The position numbers and the translations under genes are program-made. Shown one piece after another: positions 7,420 to 14,048 of a stretch of 64,000 nt of DNA. The stretch is from the NCBI RefSeq assembly GCF_014229095.1, contig NZ_JAARZC010000001.1:372001-436000 (forward strand), in the 5' to 3' direction. A model generated the notes under the pieces. The model was not told the origin of the DNA, made no database searches, and saw only the letters and a list, made by a program, of their open reading frames with translations. How positions within the stretch are numbered: position 1 is the stretch's first letter; each line of letters opens with the position of its first letter. The stretch is from Listeria cossartiae subsp. cayugensis. Its GTDB lineage: Bacteria; Bacillota; Bacilli; Lactobacillales; Listeriaceae.

Positions 7420-9097
7420 AATTAGCTACTTTGTACAAATAAATTTTCCAGTAAGATTCTTTGTTGTTGAACGCCTTTTCAAATTGAAGCCCGACATCTG
7501 ATGCGTTGTCAATCGGAACAGCGGACAAAATATACTCACCGCCAACCGCTTTAAATGCCTCGGAATTAAAATCTAGCTGTTTAATATGTTTATCTGAATC
7601 CTTCCCGAAGTCATAATTTTTTCCTAACTCAGCAGAAAATAAATAACAACGATTGCCCCAGTTATCATAATAATCTTCTAAAACAGGGCTCTTATCCAAC
7701 TCACCAGCAATAATTTTCCGGAAGGCCTTTTTATAAGCTAGCGGATAGGAATTAACGTAGCCATCCACCGTATAAAAACCATTTTCCTGAGAGACAGACG
7801 GATGCAGCCCAATGCTACCAACGCGGTAACTTGACTGCGGTTTACCGATATAATCTTTAATTTCTTCAAATTGCTCCGTCGCATAAAATTGATTAATGCT
7901 TGGCGAGCCATTTCCGGTGCGATAGTAAATCTCAGAATTATTAGCGAAAACAACCACGAGCTGTAGCACAATCGCTACATACGCCAGCTTCCGCCACCAA
8001 TTTCCTTTTTTGATTAAATAAACGATTGCAAGTGCAAATAATCCATAAAATAAAAACGGCTGTAAAAAGTGGAACCGCGAAAAATTAAACGTCCGCATGA
8101 TTTCGACCTGTTCTTTAATTACGTTCCAACCTCGGTACCACCAAAAGCCATACCAAAAAGATAAAAATAAATTAAATCCGAACAACCATAAAAATAGCTT
8201 TTCTTTCACCCATTCGCGCTTAACGATGATGAGCACAAGGACAAGAAGTAAAATCGGCAAAATAACAAATCCAGCCAGTGCCTGATCATGCGTATGGCCA
8301 TTAATGAAATTTTTAAAACTCAGCCGAATCGAACTTAAAAACGATAACTGCGGTAAACTAAATTCACTCCTCGAATCTGGCTCGGGGTGCAAAAACATCC
8401 CATAAATAAAGCGATAATTCACCAAGGCGTAAAGCAAGCCCATATAAACCATACTAAGCAAAAAACGGATATTGACTTGTTTTTTCTTAATCACATCATA
8501 TAGCCAAATACACCCAACCATCACTAAAAAGAAACAAAATCCTAATATTAAACTTGAGTAAAATGGAAGCAATGTCAGTATGACCACATTCCAAATGCGT
8601 CGCCGATTGTTTCGAATGTTTAAAAATGCCCATAAAGCAAGCGGCATTCCAAGCGTACTTAGCATACCAGATGGCCAAAATGGCGTCAGCGCAAAAGCTA
8701 AGGAAACAAAATAGAGTGGCACGAGAAATTTTTTATCTTTGATAAGGTAATCCCTCGCCCATAAAAATAACCCTAAAAATGCAAACACACGTGTAATTAA
8801 TTGACTCACCGCAAATGCAATCGGTGCACTGAAAATCATATAAAGCCAATCAATGCCAACAAACTCTGAATCAAAAGAATCTCTTGGGACACTATCATCC
8901 ATTATCTGATCGATATTTGCCGTCCCCACTTTTGCGGTATAATCTCCGCTATCCAAAACCATTTTGTACCAGGTCATATTGGAATCCAAGTTATCATGAA
9001 TTCTCACGTGACTATTCCCGCCAAGAATAAATAATGGAGCGACATAAATTGCCAATAACAGAAGTGCGACGATTAGCCACTTATGCTTCTTCCACAT
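7418..9097 (-). CDS. Large polytopic membrane protein, GT-C-like layout
   Basis: A 559-residue protein with an N-terminal membrane anchor, an extracytoplasmic loop carrying HDNLDSN near residue 34, about a dozen further hydrophobic segments to residue 385, and a C-terminal soluble region of about 170 residues. This layout, with an acidic first loop, resembles GT-C glycosyltransferases and YfhO-like proteins (DUF6044-like). That is inference from topology. A role in cell-envelope glycosylation is possible but not shown. AGGAGG precedes the ATG. It is monocistronic. Confidence 0.75.
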   Translation of the reverse strand: MWKKHKWLIVALLLLAIYVAPLFILGGNSHVRIHDNLDSNMTWYKMVLDSGDYTAKVGTANIDQIMDDSVPRDSFDSEFVGIDWLYMIFSAPIAFAVSQLITRVFAFLGLFLWARDYLIKDKKFLVPLYFVSLAFALTPFWPSGMLSTLGMPLALWAFLNIRNNRRRIWNVVILTLLPFYSSLILGFCFFLVMVGCIWLYDVIKKKQVNIRFLLSMVYMGLLYALVNYRFIYGMFLHPEPDSRSEFSLPQLSFLSSIRLSFKNFINGHTHDQALAGFVILPILLLVLVLIIVKREWVKEKLFLWLFGFNLFLSFWYGFWWYRGWNVIKEQVEIMRTFNFSRFHFLQPFLFYGLFALAIVYLIKKGNWWRKLAYVAIVLQLVVVFANNSEIYYRTGNGSPSINQFYATEQFEEIKDYIGKPQSSYRVGSIGLHPSVSQENGFYTVDGYVNSYPLAYKKAFRKIIAGELDKSPVLEDYYDNWGNRCYLFSAELGKNYDFGKDSDKHIKQLDFNSEAFKAVGGEYILSAVPIDNASDVGLQFEKAFNNKESYWKIYLYKVAN

Positions 9098-9198
9098 AAT
9101 TCTCCTCCTTTTCTTTCTCTATATTATGTATACCCAAGAAAGCCAACTCCAATTATAACAAAAGAAATGCCATTTGTTCATTCAAAAGGGAACAGCCA

Positions 9199-9225
9199 GT
9201 TTTCGCCTGCTTGTAATCGGGGTAT
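9199..9225 (+). promoter_or_regulatory. Sigma-B-type promoter
   Basis: GTTTTC, 15 bp, GGGTAT: a close match to the general-stress sigma-B consensus. It lies about 30 bp upstream of the small gene at 9258. Genes at this place in L. monocytogenes have been reported as sigma-B dependent, to my recollection. Confidence 0.7.
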
Positions 9226-9257
9226 AAAAAGAGAAATGAACTAAGGGGGGCTTCATG

Positions 9258-9533
9258 ATGAAAGAAGAACTATTACAAGCAATCGAAGTCGGCGAGCCAG
9301 TTTTACTCGTAACAGCAATTGGTTATATTGTAGGAATCGTGGAAACGAAAGGAGAATTAATCCGTTTAACAGATGTGTATATCAACTGTGTATCGGCCTC
9401 GCGAGTAAACCGTTTCAGCCGAGGACTCGCCGTGAATGTCAATCAAGTCATTGGAATGCAGCTATTAAGTAAGGCTGAGAAAGCGGAAATGATAGGCGGC
9501 TGGAAAGCATATGTGGCACCAACAGCAGGATAA
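9258..9533 (+). CDS. Small stress-controlled hypothetical protein
   Basis: A 91-residue soluble protein rich in short beta strands (LLVTAIGYIVGIVETKGELIRLTDVYINC). It looks like a single small barrel-type domain, but no family is recognised. AGGGGGG is 7 nt from the ATG at 9258 and 4 nt from an adjacent ATG at 9255. The promoter is sigma-B-like. The next gene follows 47 nt later and has its own good RBS, so the two may be co-transcribed. Confidence 0.7.
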   Translation: MKEELLQAIEVGEPVLLVTAIGYIVGIVETKGELIRLTDVYINCVSASRVNRFSRGLAVNVNQVIGMQLLSKAEKAEMIGGWKAYVAPTAG

Positions 9534-9580
9534 ATAGGTATGCTATAATGAATGGAAAAAAGCGCGGAGGTTAGAAGGAA

Positions 9581-10111
9581 ATGATTTTACTAATTGTTGA
9601 TACGCAAAAATTAATTATGACGACTGATTTGTATAATTTCGACTCACTTGTACCTAATATTGAAAAATTAATAGAGACTGCTAGAAAAAACAAGGTGGAA
9701 GTCGTTTATATCAGACATGACGATGGACCTGAAACAGATCTCACTAAAGACAAAGAAGGCTTTGAAATTTACGGAAAATTTGCACCAGTTAATACCGAAA
9801 GAATTTTTGATAAAACAGTAAATAGTGCTTTTAAAGGGACTGGACTGTTAGAATACCTACAAGCAAAAGGCACGAAAACCATTATTATAGCAGGATTACA
9901 AACAGACTTTTGTATCGATGCAACAGTTAAATGTGGATTTGAACATGGTTTTCAAATGATAGTCCCAGCTTTCGCGAACTCAACAGAAGCAAATGAATTT
10001 ATGACCGCTGAAAATAGTTATAAATACTATAACGAATGGATGTGGCCTGATAGGTACGCCAATTGCCTTTCTATAGAAGAAACGATTAATGAAATGAGCA
10101 AGAGAGCCTAG
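9581..10111 (+). CDS. Isochorismatase-like cysteine hydrolase
   Basis: A 176-residue alpha/beta hydrolase of the isochorismatase (cysteine hydrolase) superfamily. The catalytic triad is visible: Asp7 in VDTQ, Lys in DKTVNSAF near residue 87, and Cys in QTDFCIDATV near residue 111. Relatives hydrolyse nicotinamide, N-carbamoyl compounds or isochorismate. The residues seen do not identify the substrate, so it should not be called a nicotinamidase. RBS AGAAGG. The stop codon lies inside the terminator stem. Confidence 0.85.
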   Translation: MILLIVDTQKLIMTTDLYNFDSLVPNIEKLIETARKNKVEVVYIRHDDGPETDLTKDKEGFEIYGKFAPVNTERIFDKTVNSAFKGTGLLEYLQAKGTKTIIIAGLQTDFCIDATVKCGFEHGFQMIVPAFANSTEANEFMTAENSYKYYNEWMWPDRYANCLSIEETINEMSKRA

Positions 10112-10133
10112 GCATTACGCCTAGGCTCTTTCT
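10103..10133 (+). terminator. Terminator after the cysteine hydrolase gene
   Basis: An 11-bp perfect stem, 10103-10113 with 10119-10129, that overlaps the stop codon and ends in a T-rich tail. Confidence 0.85.
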
Positions 10134-10186
10134 ACTTTTTCGATTTAATGATAGAGTAAAAGGAGTGAATTTTGCAGGAGGAAATG

Positions 10187-10891
10187 ATGATTAATTTGAT
10201 TTTTGATATTGACGATACTGCCTATGACCAACTAAAACCATTTGAATCTGCTTTTAAAACTGTTTTTGGAACAGCTAATCAACTGAAAATCGAAAGTTTA
10301 TATGTTAAAAGTAGATTTTATAGCGATGAAGTATATCACCGTGTTGTACGAGGCGAAATGCCAAAAGCGGAAATGCACGTTTACCGAATTACGCAGGCAT
10401 TAGCAGATTTTGACTACCAAATCACGAAAAGAGAAGCCGAATCATTCCAACGCGCTTACGAACAGAATCAACGTAAAATCGAACTTTCGCCGGGAATTAA
10501 AGAAATTCTCACTTGGGCGAAAAAGAACCAAATAACGATGGGAATTATTACAAATGGCCCAAAAGAACATCAACAACATAAAATAAATGATTTACAAATA
10601 AATGATTGGATTCCTGTAGCGAATACTTTTATTTCTGGGAAAGTTGGAATTGAAAAGCCAGATAAAAAAATATTTGAGCTAGTAGCAAAGCAAATTGGAA
10701 TTGATGGAGTGGAAACGTATTATATTGGCGATTCGTTTGAAAATGATGTTATTGGATCAAAAAATGCTGGATGGCATTCGATTTGGTTGAACAGACGAGG
10801 TCATTTGGAGCCGGAAGATGCAGCGTACTATCCCGATTATTGTGTTGAAAATGAGCAAGAATTATTTGCACTTTTACAGGAGATATTTTAA
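10187..10891 (+). CDS. HAD-family phosphatase
   Basis: A 234-residue HAD hydrolase with a helical cap inserted after motif I. Motif I is FDIDDT (residues 6-11), motif II ITNGP (near 118), motif III the Lys in EKPDKK, and motif IV GDSFENDV. This is the subfamily I layout of phosphoglycolate-phosphatase or YjjG-like enzymes; the substrate is unknown. AGGAGG is 5 nt before the ATG at 10187. A TTG at 10172 and an ATG at 10184 are less well placed. Confidence 0.85.
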   Translation: MINLIFDIDDTAYDQLKPFESAFKTVFGTANQLKIESLYVKSRFYSDEVYHRVVRGEMPKAEMHVYRITQALADFDYQITKREAESFQRAYEQNQRKIELSPGIKEILTWAKKNQITMGIITNGPKEHQQHKINDLQINDWIPVANTFISGKVGIEKPDKKIFELVAKQIGIDGVETYYIGDSFENDVIGSKNAGWHSIWLNRRGHLEPEDAAYYPDYCVENEQELFALLQEIF

Positions 10892-10900
10892 TTATTGAAG

Positions 10901-10932
10901 ACCTTTTTCCGTTTTTGGGAGAAGGTTTTTTA
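10901..10932 (+). terminator. Terminator after the HAD gene
   Basis: A 10-bp stem including G-U pairs, 10901-10910 with 10917-10926, then six T. Confidence 0.75.
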
Positions 10933-10940
10933 GTTATGAA

Positions 10941-10969
10941 TTGACAATTTTAGTTAACGAGGATATTAT
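10941..10969 (+). promoter_or_regulatory. Sigma-A promoter of the Rrf2-methyltransferase operon
   Basis: Consensus TTGACA, 17 bp, TATTAT, starting 35 bp before the Rrf2 start codon. Rrf2 repressors commonly bind their own promoters, so autoregulation is likely (inference). Confidence 0.8.
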
Positions 10970-11004
10970 AGAGTCATTAAGTCTTTAATTAAGAGGGTGA
11001 AAAT

Positions 11005-11421
11005 ATGAAATTCTCGAAAGCAACGAATTATGCGCTACATACGATGGTTTATTTAGCGAATTTATCACCAGAAAAATCTGTTGGTGTGAAAGAACTTGCG
11101 ACCAAGCAAAATGTATCACCAACGTATTTATCTAAGGTGTTAACAATGTTAGTAAAAGCTGGCTTTGTTGAGTCAGTAACGGGCGTCAATGGCGGTTATA
11201 AGCTAGCAGAACCTGCAAGTAGCATTAGTTTTCTAGATGTCATTCAAGCAATTGAGGGAAAGGGTGCATTTTTCCATTGTGACCCTAAAAACCATAGCGA
11301 AAGCCAGCCACACTGCTTAATTGGCGAAGTGATGAATAAGGCAGAGCAACAGATGGATGACTATTTAAGCAAGCAGACAGTAGGCAGTATTGTCGTAGAA
11401 ATTGAAAAACATCAACATTAA
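11005..11421 (+). CDS. Rrf2 family transcriptional regulator
   Basis: A 138-residue Rrf2 protein. The N-terminal winged helix begins MKFSKATNYALHTMVYLA. The recognition helix is around NVSPTYLSKVLTML, and the wing carries GGYKLA. Only two cysteines are present, in the loop HCDPKN...HC near residues 91-106. Iron-sulfur Rrf2 proteins such as NsrR and IscR usually have three, so this one may use cysteine redox chemistry or a different ligand. It is the first gene of an operon with the adjacent methyltransferase, 11 nt away. Confidence 0.88.
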   Translation: MKFSKATNYALHTMVYLANLSPEKSVGVKELATKQNVSPTYLSKVLTMLVKAGFVESVTGVNGGYKLAEPASSISFLDVIQAIEGKGAFFHCDPKNHSESQPHCLIGEVMNKAEQQMDDYLSKQTVGSIVVEIEKHQH

Positions 11422-11432
11422 GGAGTGCTAAA

Positions 11433-12026
11433 ATGAAACATCATCATAATCATCACGGGGAAGCTGGATTTAAACGAAAAGTAGATTATTTGGATCGACC
11501 AGAACGGAACAATGTGTTGTCGCCAGAGGACTTTTTGAAAGCTATGCCAATCGAAAAAACCGCGAGCATTTTAGATTTAGGGGCGGGAACAGGATTTTTA
11601 ACGATTCCAGCTGCAAAATTGGTTGATAATACAGTTTATGCATTAGATTTAGATGCGAAAATGTTGGAATTAATTGAGGAGAAGGCGAAAGGTGCGGAGT
11701 TGGCTAATGTAGAGACGTTAGAAGCGAGCATGGATGCTATTCCGCTTGAAGCCAGTTCGGTGGATATTGTGCTTGCATCGCTCGTGTTGCATGAAGCGAG
11801 TTCGCTTACGGATGTTTTGCGTGAAGTAAGTAGAGTTGTGAAAACGGGCGGCTATTTCGCGAGTTTGGAATTTGATACGAAAGGGACTGATTTGAAGGGA
11901 CCACCAATGGAAATTCAGATTTCTGCGGAGAAATTGAAGGAAGAGCTTGCGGGATTTGGATTTGAAGTGGTGAAGAATTGGCAGTTGGATGAGGGGATGT
12001 ATGTGAGTATTGCGGTGAAGAAGTAA
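11433..12026 (+). CDS. SAM-dependent methyltransferase
   Basis: A 197-residue class I methyltransferase (Methyltransf_11/25 type). Motif I is LDLGAGTGFL (about 47-56), the acidic residue after strand 2 is in ALDLD, and the motif IV region is VDIVLASLVLHE. The N-terminus begins MKHHHNHHGE, a natural histidine cluster that could bind metal. It follows the Rrf2 regulator by 11 nt and is probably controlled by it. The methyl acceptor is unknown; metalloid or thiol detoxification would fit the context but is speculation. Confidence 0.85.
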   Translation: MKHHHNHHGEAGFKRKVDYLDRPERNNVLSPEDFLKAMPIEKTASILDLGAGTGFLTIPAAKLVDNTVYALDLDAKMLELIEEKAKGAELANVETLEASMDAIPLEASSVDIVLASLVLHEASSLTDVLREVSRVVKTGGYFASLEFDTKGTDLKGPPMEIQISAEKLKEELAGFGFEVVKNWQLDEGMYVSIAVKK

Positions 12027-12030
12027 CATC

Positions 12031-12087
12031 AAAAAGGTTCACGTCTAAAAATAGCAATCAAAGCTATTTTTAAGCGTGAACCTTTTT
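12031..12087. terminator. Long bidirectional terminator between methyltransferase and tRNA-Ser
   Basis: The outer 13-bp stem pairs 12031-12043 with 12075-12087. After a small internal loop, an inner 10-bp stem pairs 12046-12055 with 12063-12072. A and T runs at both ends let it work for both converging transcripts. Confidence 0.8.
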
Positions 12088-12094
12088 ATTTCTA

Positions 12095-12184
12095 CGGAGA
12101 AACGGGGATTCGAACCCCGGCGCGGCATACACCGCCTAACAGATTTCGAGTCTGTCCCCTTCAGCCGGACTTGGGTATTTCTCC
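12095..12184 (-). tRNA. tRNA-Ser, anticodon CGA
   Basis: On the minus strand this 90-nt segment folds as a class II tRNA. The acceptor GGAGAAA pairs with TTTCTCC. The anticodon stem ACAGA/TCTGT encloses the loop CTCGAAA with anticodon CGA, which reads UCG serine codons. There is a long variable arm and a GGTTCGAATCC T-arm. The discriminator is G73. The following bases are TAG, so CCA is not encoded and must be added. Confidence 0.95.
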
Positions 12185-12268
12185 ACTGTGACATAGAATA
12201 CCGACAAGAAGTATTGTATAATAAAACTAACGAAAATACCAGTGTTTTTTATAAAAGGAGTGGGCTGA

Positions 12269-12802
12269 ATGGAAAGAAAATTGGTTCAAGAAATAAATTT
12301 ACTGGAAAATAAAAAGTTAGTGATGAATTTGAATATTGTTGCGATTGTTATTGTGCTTGTATTAACTGTTTTAGGGATTGTTTTTTCAGGCGGGTTCCAG
12401 ATTACAAATGGTTTGGCGGGGGTTATGTGGCTTGGCGTAGGTTATTTAGTAGCAATTGTTATTCACGAAGCCGTACACGGGATTTTCTTTAAAGCATTTC
12501 GTCCAGAAGCAAAAGTGAAATTTGGTTTTAAAAATGGGATGGCTTATGCGGGCAGTCCGGGAGCGTTTTATACGAAAGCGCAATTTTTTATTATTTCGAT
12601 TGCGCCATTTATTGTGCTTACGGGTTTGTTCATTTTTCTGCGCTTTCTTGGTGTGAATGAAGCAGTTCTTTATTTGATCTTTGCGCTACATACGTCAGGT
12701 TGTGTGGGGGATTTTTATTACTGCATTCTTTTGATTAATCAGCCGACTGGAATCGTTGTTGAGGATACGGATAAAGGGATTAATTTTTATTCAGAAGGTT
12801 AA
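12269..12802 (+). CDS. DUF3267-like membrane metalloprotease
   Basis: A 177-residue protein with four hydrophobic segments. The second contains HEAVH (residues about 66-70), an HExxH zinc motif inside a membrane helix. A later segment, CVGDFYYCILL, offers an Asp as a possible third ligand. This is the site-2-protease-like pattern of the DUF3267 family. Such proteins are putative intramembrane metalloproteases; the substrate is unknown. RBS AAAGGAG. The gene lies head to head with the tRNA on the other strand. Confidence 0.75.
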   Translation: MERKLVQEINLLENKKLVMNLNIVAIVIVLVLTVLGIVFSGGFQITNGLAGVMWLGVGYLVAIVIHEAVHGIFFKAFRPEAKVKFGFKNGMAYAGSPGAFYTKAQFFIISIAPFIVLTGLFIFLRFLGVNEAVLYLIFALHTSGCVGDFYYCILLINQPTGIVVEDTDKGINFYSEG

Positions 12803-12804
12803 GT

Positions 12805-12820
12805 TTGGTAACGATTACAA
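12805..12820 (+). promoter_or_regulatory. CcpA cre site upstream of the aldo-keto reductase
   Basis: All fixed positions of the cre consensus WTGNNARCGNWWWCAW match. It overlaps the -35 region of a candidate promoter whose -10 is TATACT at 12840-12845, so CcpA binding would repress. Carbon catabolite control of the reductase is inferred. Confidence 0.65.
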
Positions 12821-12865
12821 CAAAGTGTTAGAATAAGGATATACTTTTAGAAAGAGGTGCTTGGT

Positions 12866-13783
12866 TTGAAACGTATAACAATTGGTAATAGCGCTTTAAC
12901 AGCTTCAGAAATTTCGCTTGGATGTATGAGAATGGCGGATCTTAGTAAAGAAGATGCAAACAAAGTGATTAATACAGCACTTGAAAATGGCATTGATTTT
13001 TTTGACCACGCGGATATTTATGGCGGCGGTAAATCAGAGGAAGTCTTTGCTGATGCGATTGATATGAATGCAACAATTCGTGAAAAAATGATTCTTCAAT
13101 CAAAATGTGGGATTCGTCAAGGATTCTTTGATTTTTCCAAAGAGCATATTATTTCATCTGTAGAAGGTAGCTTGAAGCGCCTAAAAACAGATTATTTAGA
13201 TACACTTTTACTTCATCGTCCAGATACACTTTTCGAACCAGAAGAAGTAGCTGCGGCTTTCACTGAGCTTGAAAAAAGTGGGAAAGTTCGTCACTTCGGT
13301 GTAAGTAATCAAAACCCGGGGCAGATTGAGCTACTTAAAAAATATGTTGACCAAGAATTAATTGCCAACCAATTGCAATTTAGCATTATGCATACTGGTA
13401 TGATTGATACTGGTTTTAATGTGAATATGACGATTGATCCTTCGCTTGATCGTGATGGCGGGATTTTGGAATATAGTCGTTTAAATAATATGACTATCCA
13501 AGCTTGGTCTCCGTTCCAATTCGGTTTCTTTGAGGGCGTTTTCTTAGATAATGACAAGTTCCCTGAATTAAACAAAACAATCGACAAAATTGCTGCTGAT
13601 AAAGGTGTAACCAATTCAGCGATTGCTGTTGCATGGATTCAGCGTCACCCTGCAAGCTTCCAAACAGTGGTTGGGACAATGAATCCTGGAAGAATTGCGG
13701 ATATCGCTAAAGCTTCTGATGTAACGCTTAGCCGCGAAGAATGGTACGAAATTTATCGTGCTGCGGGCAACCAATTACCATGA
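12866..13783 (+). CDS. Aldo/keto reductase (YdhF/YcsN-like)
   Basis: A 305-residue NADPH-dependent aldo/keto reductase. The catalytic tetrad is visible: Asp in FFDHADIYG and its Tyr, Lys in LQSKCGIR, and His in LLHRPD. The C-terminal NADPH-binding stretch reads VVGTMNPGRI. The start is set as TTG 12866, 6 nt after AGAGGTG, giving MKRITIG as in relatives. A GTG at 12857 lies inside the RBS. The substrate is unknown. A cre site precedes it and a terminator follows. Confidence 0.88.
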   Translation: MKRITIGNSALTASEISLGCMRMADLSKEDANKVINTALENGIDFFDHADIYGGGKSEEVFADAIDMNATIREKMILQSKCGIRQGFFDFSKEHIISSVEGSLKRLKTDYLDTLLLHRPDTLFEPEEVAAAFTELEKSGKVRHFGVSNQNPGQIELLKKYVDQELIANQLQFSIMHTGMIDTGFNVNMTIDPSLDRDGGILEYSRLNNMTIQAWSPFQFGFFEGVFLDNDKFPELNKTIDKIAADKGVTNSAIAVAWIQRHPASFQTVVGTMNPGRIADIAKASDVTLSREEWYEIYRAAGNQLP

Positions 13784-13792
13784 TTTATACTG

Positions 13793-13823
13793 ACACTTGG
13801 GCGTTATGCCTGAGTGTTTTTTT
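13793..13823 (+). terminator. Terminator after the aldo/keto reductase gene
   Basis: A 10-bp stem with two G-U pairs, 13793-13802 with 13808-13817, then seven T. Confidence 0.85.
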
Positions 13824-13840
13824 GCGCAACAAAGTGATAG

Positions 13841-13855
13841 TGAAACTCATTCTCA
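13841..13855 (+). promoter_or_regulatory. Upstream Fur-like box of the FrvA-like gene
   Basis: Matches the 7-1-7 Fur consensus TGATAATNATTATCA at about 11 of 14 fixed positions. It lies 27 bp upstream of the -35. Confidence 0.45.
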
Positions 13856-13881
13856 ATTACAAAACAATTTTATCAATTAGT

Positions 13882-13910
13882 TTGAAAAGATTATTTATAA
13901 GTGCTATAAT
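13882..13910 (+). promoter_or_regulatory. Promoter of the FrvA-like gene
   Basis: TTGAAA, 17 bp, TATAAT with an extended TGC. The predicted start near 13917 gives a leader of about 130 nt, much longer than the gene needs. Confidence 0.75.
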
Positions 13911-13964
13911 AACAAGTGAGTTAGGGACGCCTATCTTGGGAATTAATTATAATAATTATTGTTT

Positions 13965-14007
13965 AATCTGTTTTTCGCGCTTGCGAAAGCAGATTTTTGT
14001 GTTTTTT
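13965..14007 (+). terminator. Terminator-like hairpin inside the leader of the FrvA-like gene
   Basis: AATCTG at 13965-13970 pairs with 13990-13995. TTTCGC at 13973-13978 pairs with GCGAAA at 13983-13988. A T-rich tail runs to 14007. It lies between promoter and coding start, so it implies attenuation or a short separate RNA. Confidence 0.7.
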
Positions 14008-14014
14008 AGGGTAA

Positions 14015-14029
14015 TGGGAATCATTATCA
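14015..14029 (+). promoter_or_regulatory. Fur box directly upstream of the FrvA-like start
   Basis: Matches the Fur consensus TGATAATNATTATCA at all but two fixed positions. It ends only four bases before the RBS, downstream of the transcription start, so Fur binding would act as a roadblock. Confidence 0.7.
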
Positions 14030-14048
14030 TTTGGAGAGGATGAGCATA

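Noticed and set aside
7319-7501. Various 60-100-codon frames opposite or within longer genes
   Set aside because: They lack ribosome binding sites and lie in alternative frames of well-supported genes across the window; this one is an example, antisense to two minus-strand genes.
12076-12312. Open frame of 78 codons on the plus strand
   Set aside because: It runs across the antisense of tRNA-Ser and the terminator and has no RBS.
13911-14010. frvA leader as a NiCo (czcD) riboswitch
   Set aside because: The leader is too simple: one strong hairpin and no four-way junction or conserved purine motifs of that class that I can see.
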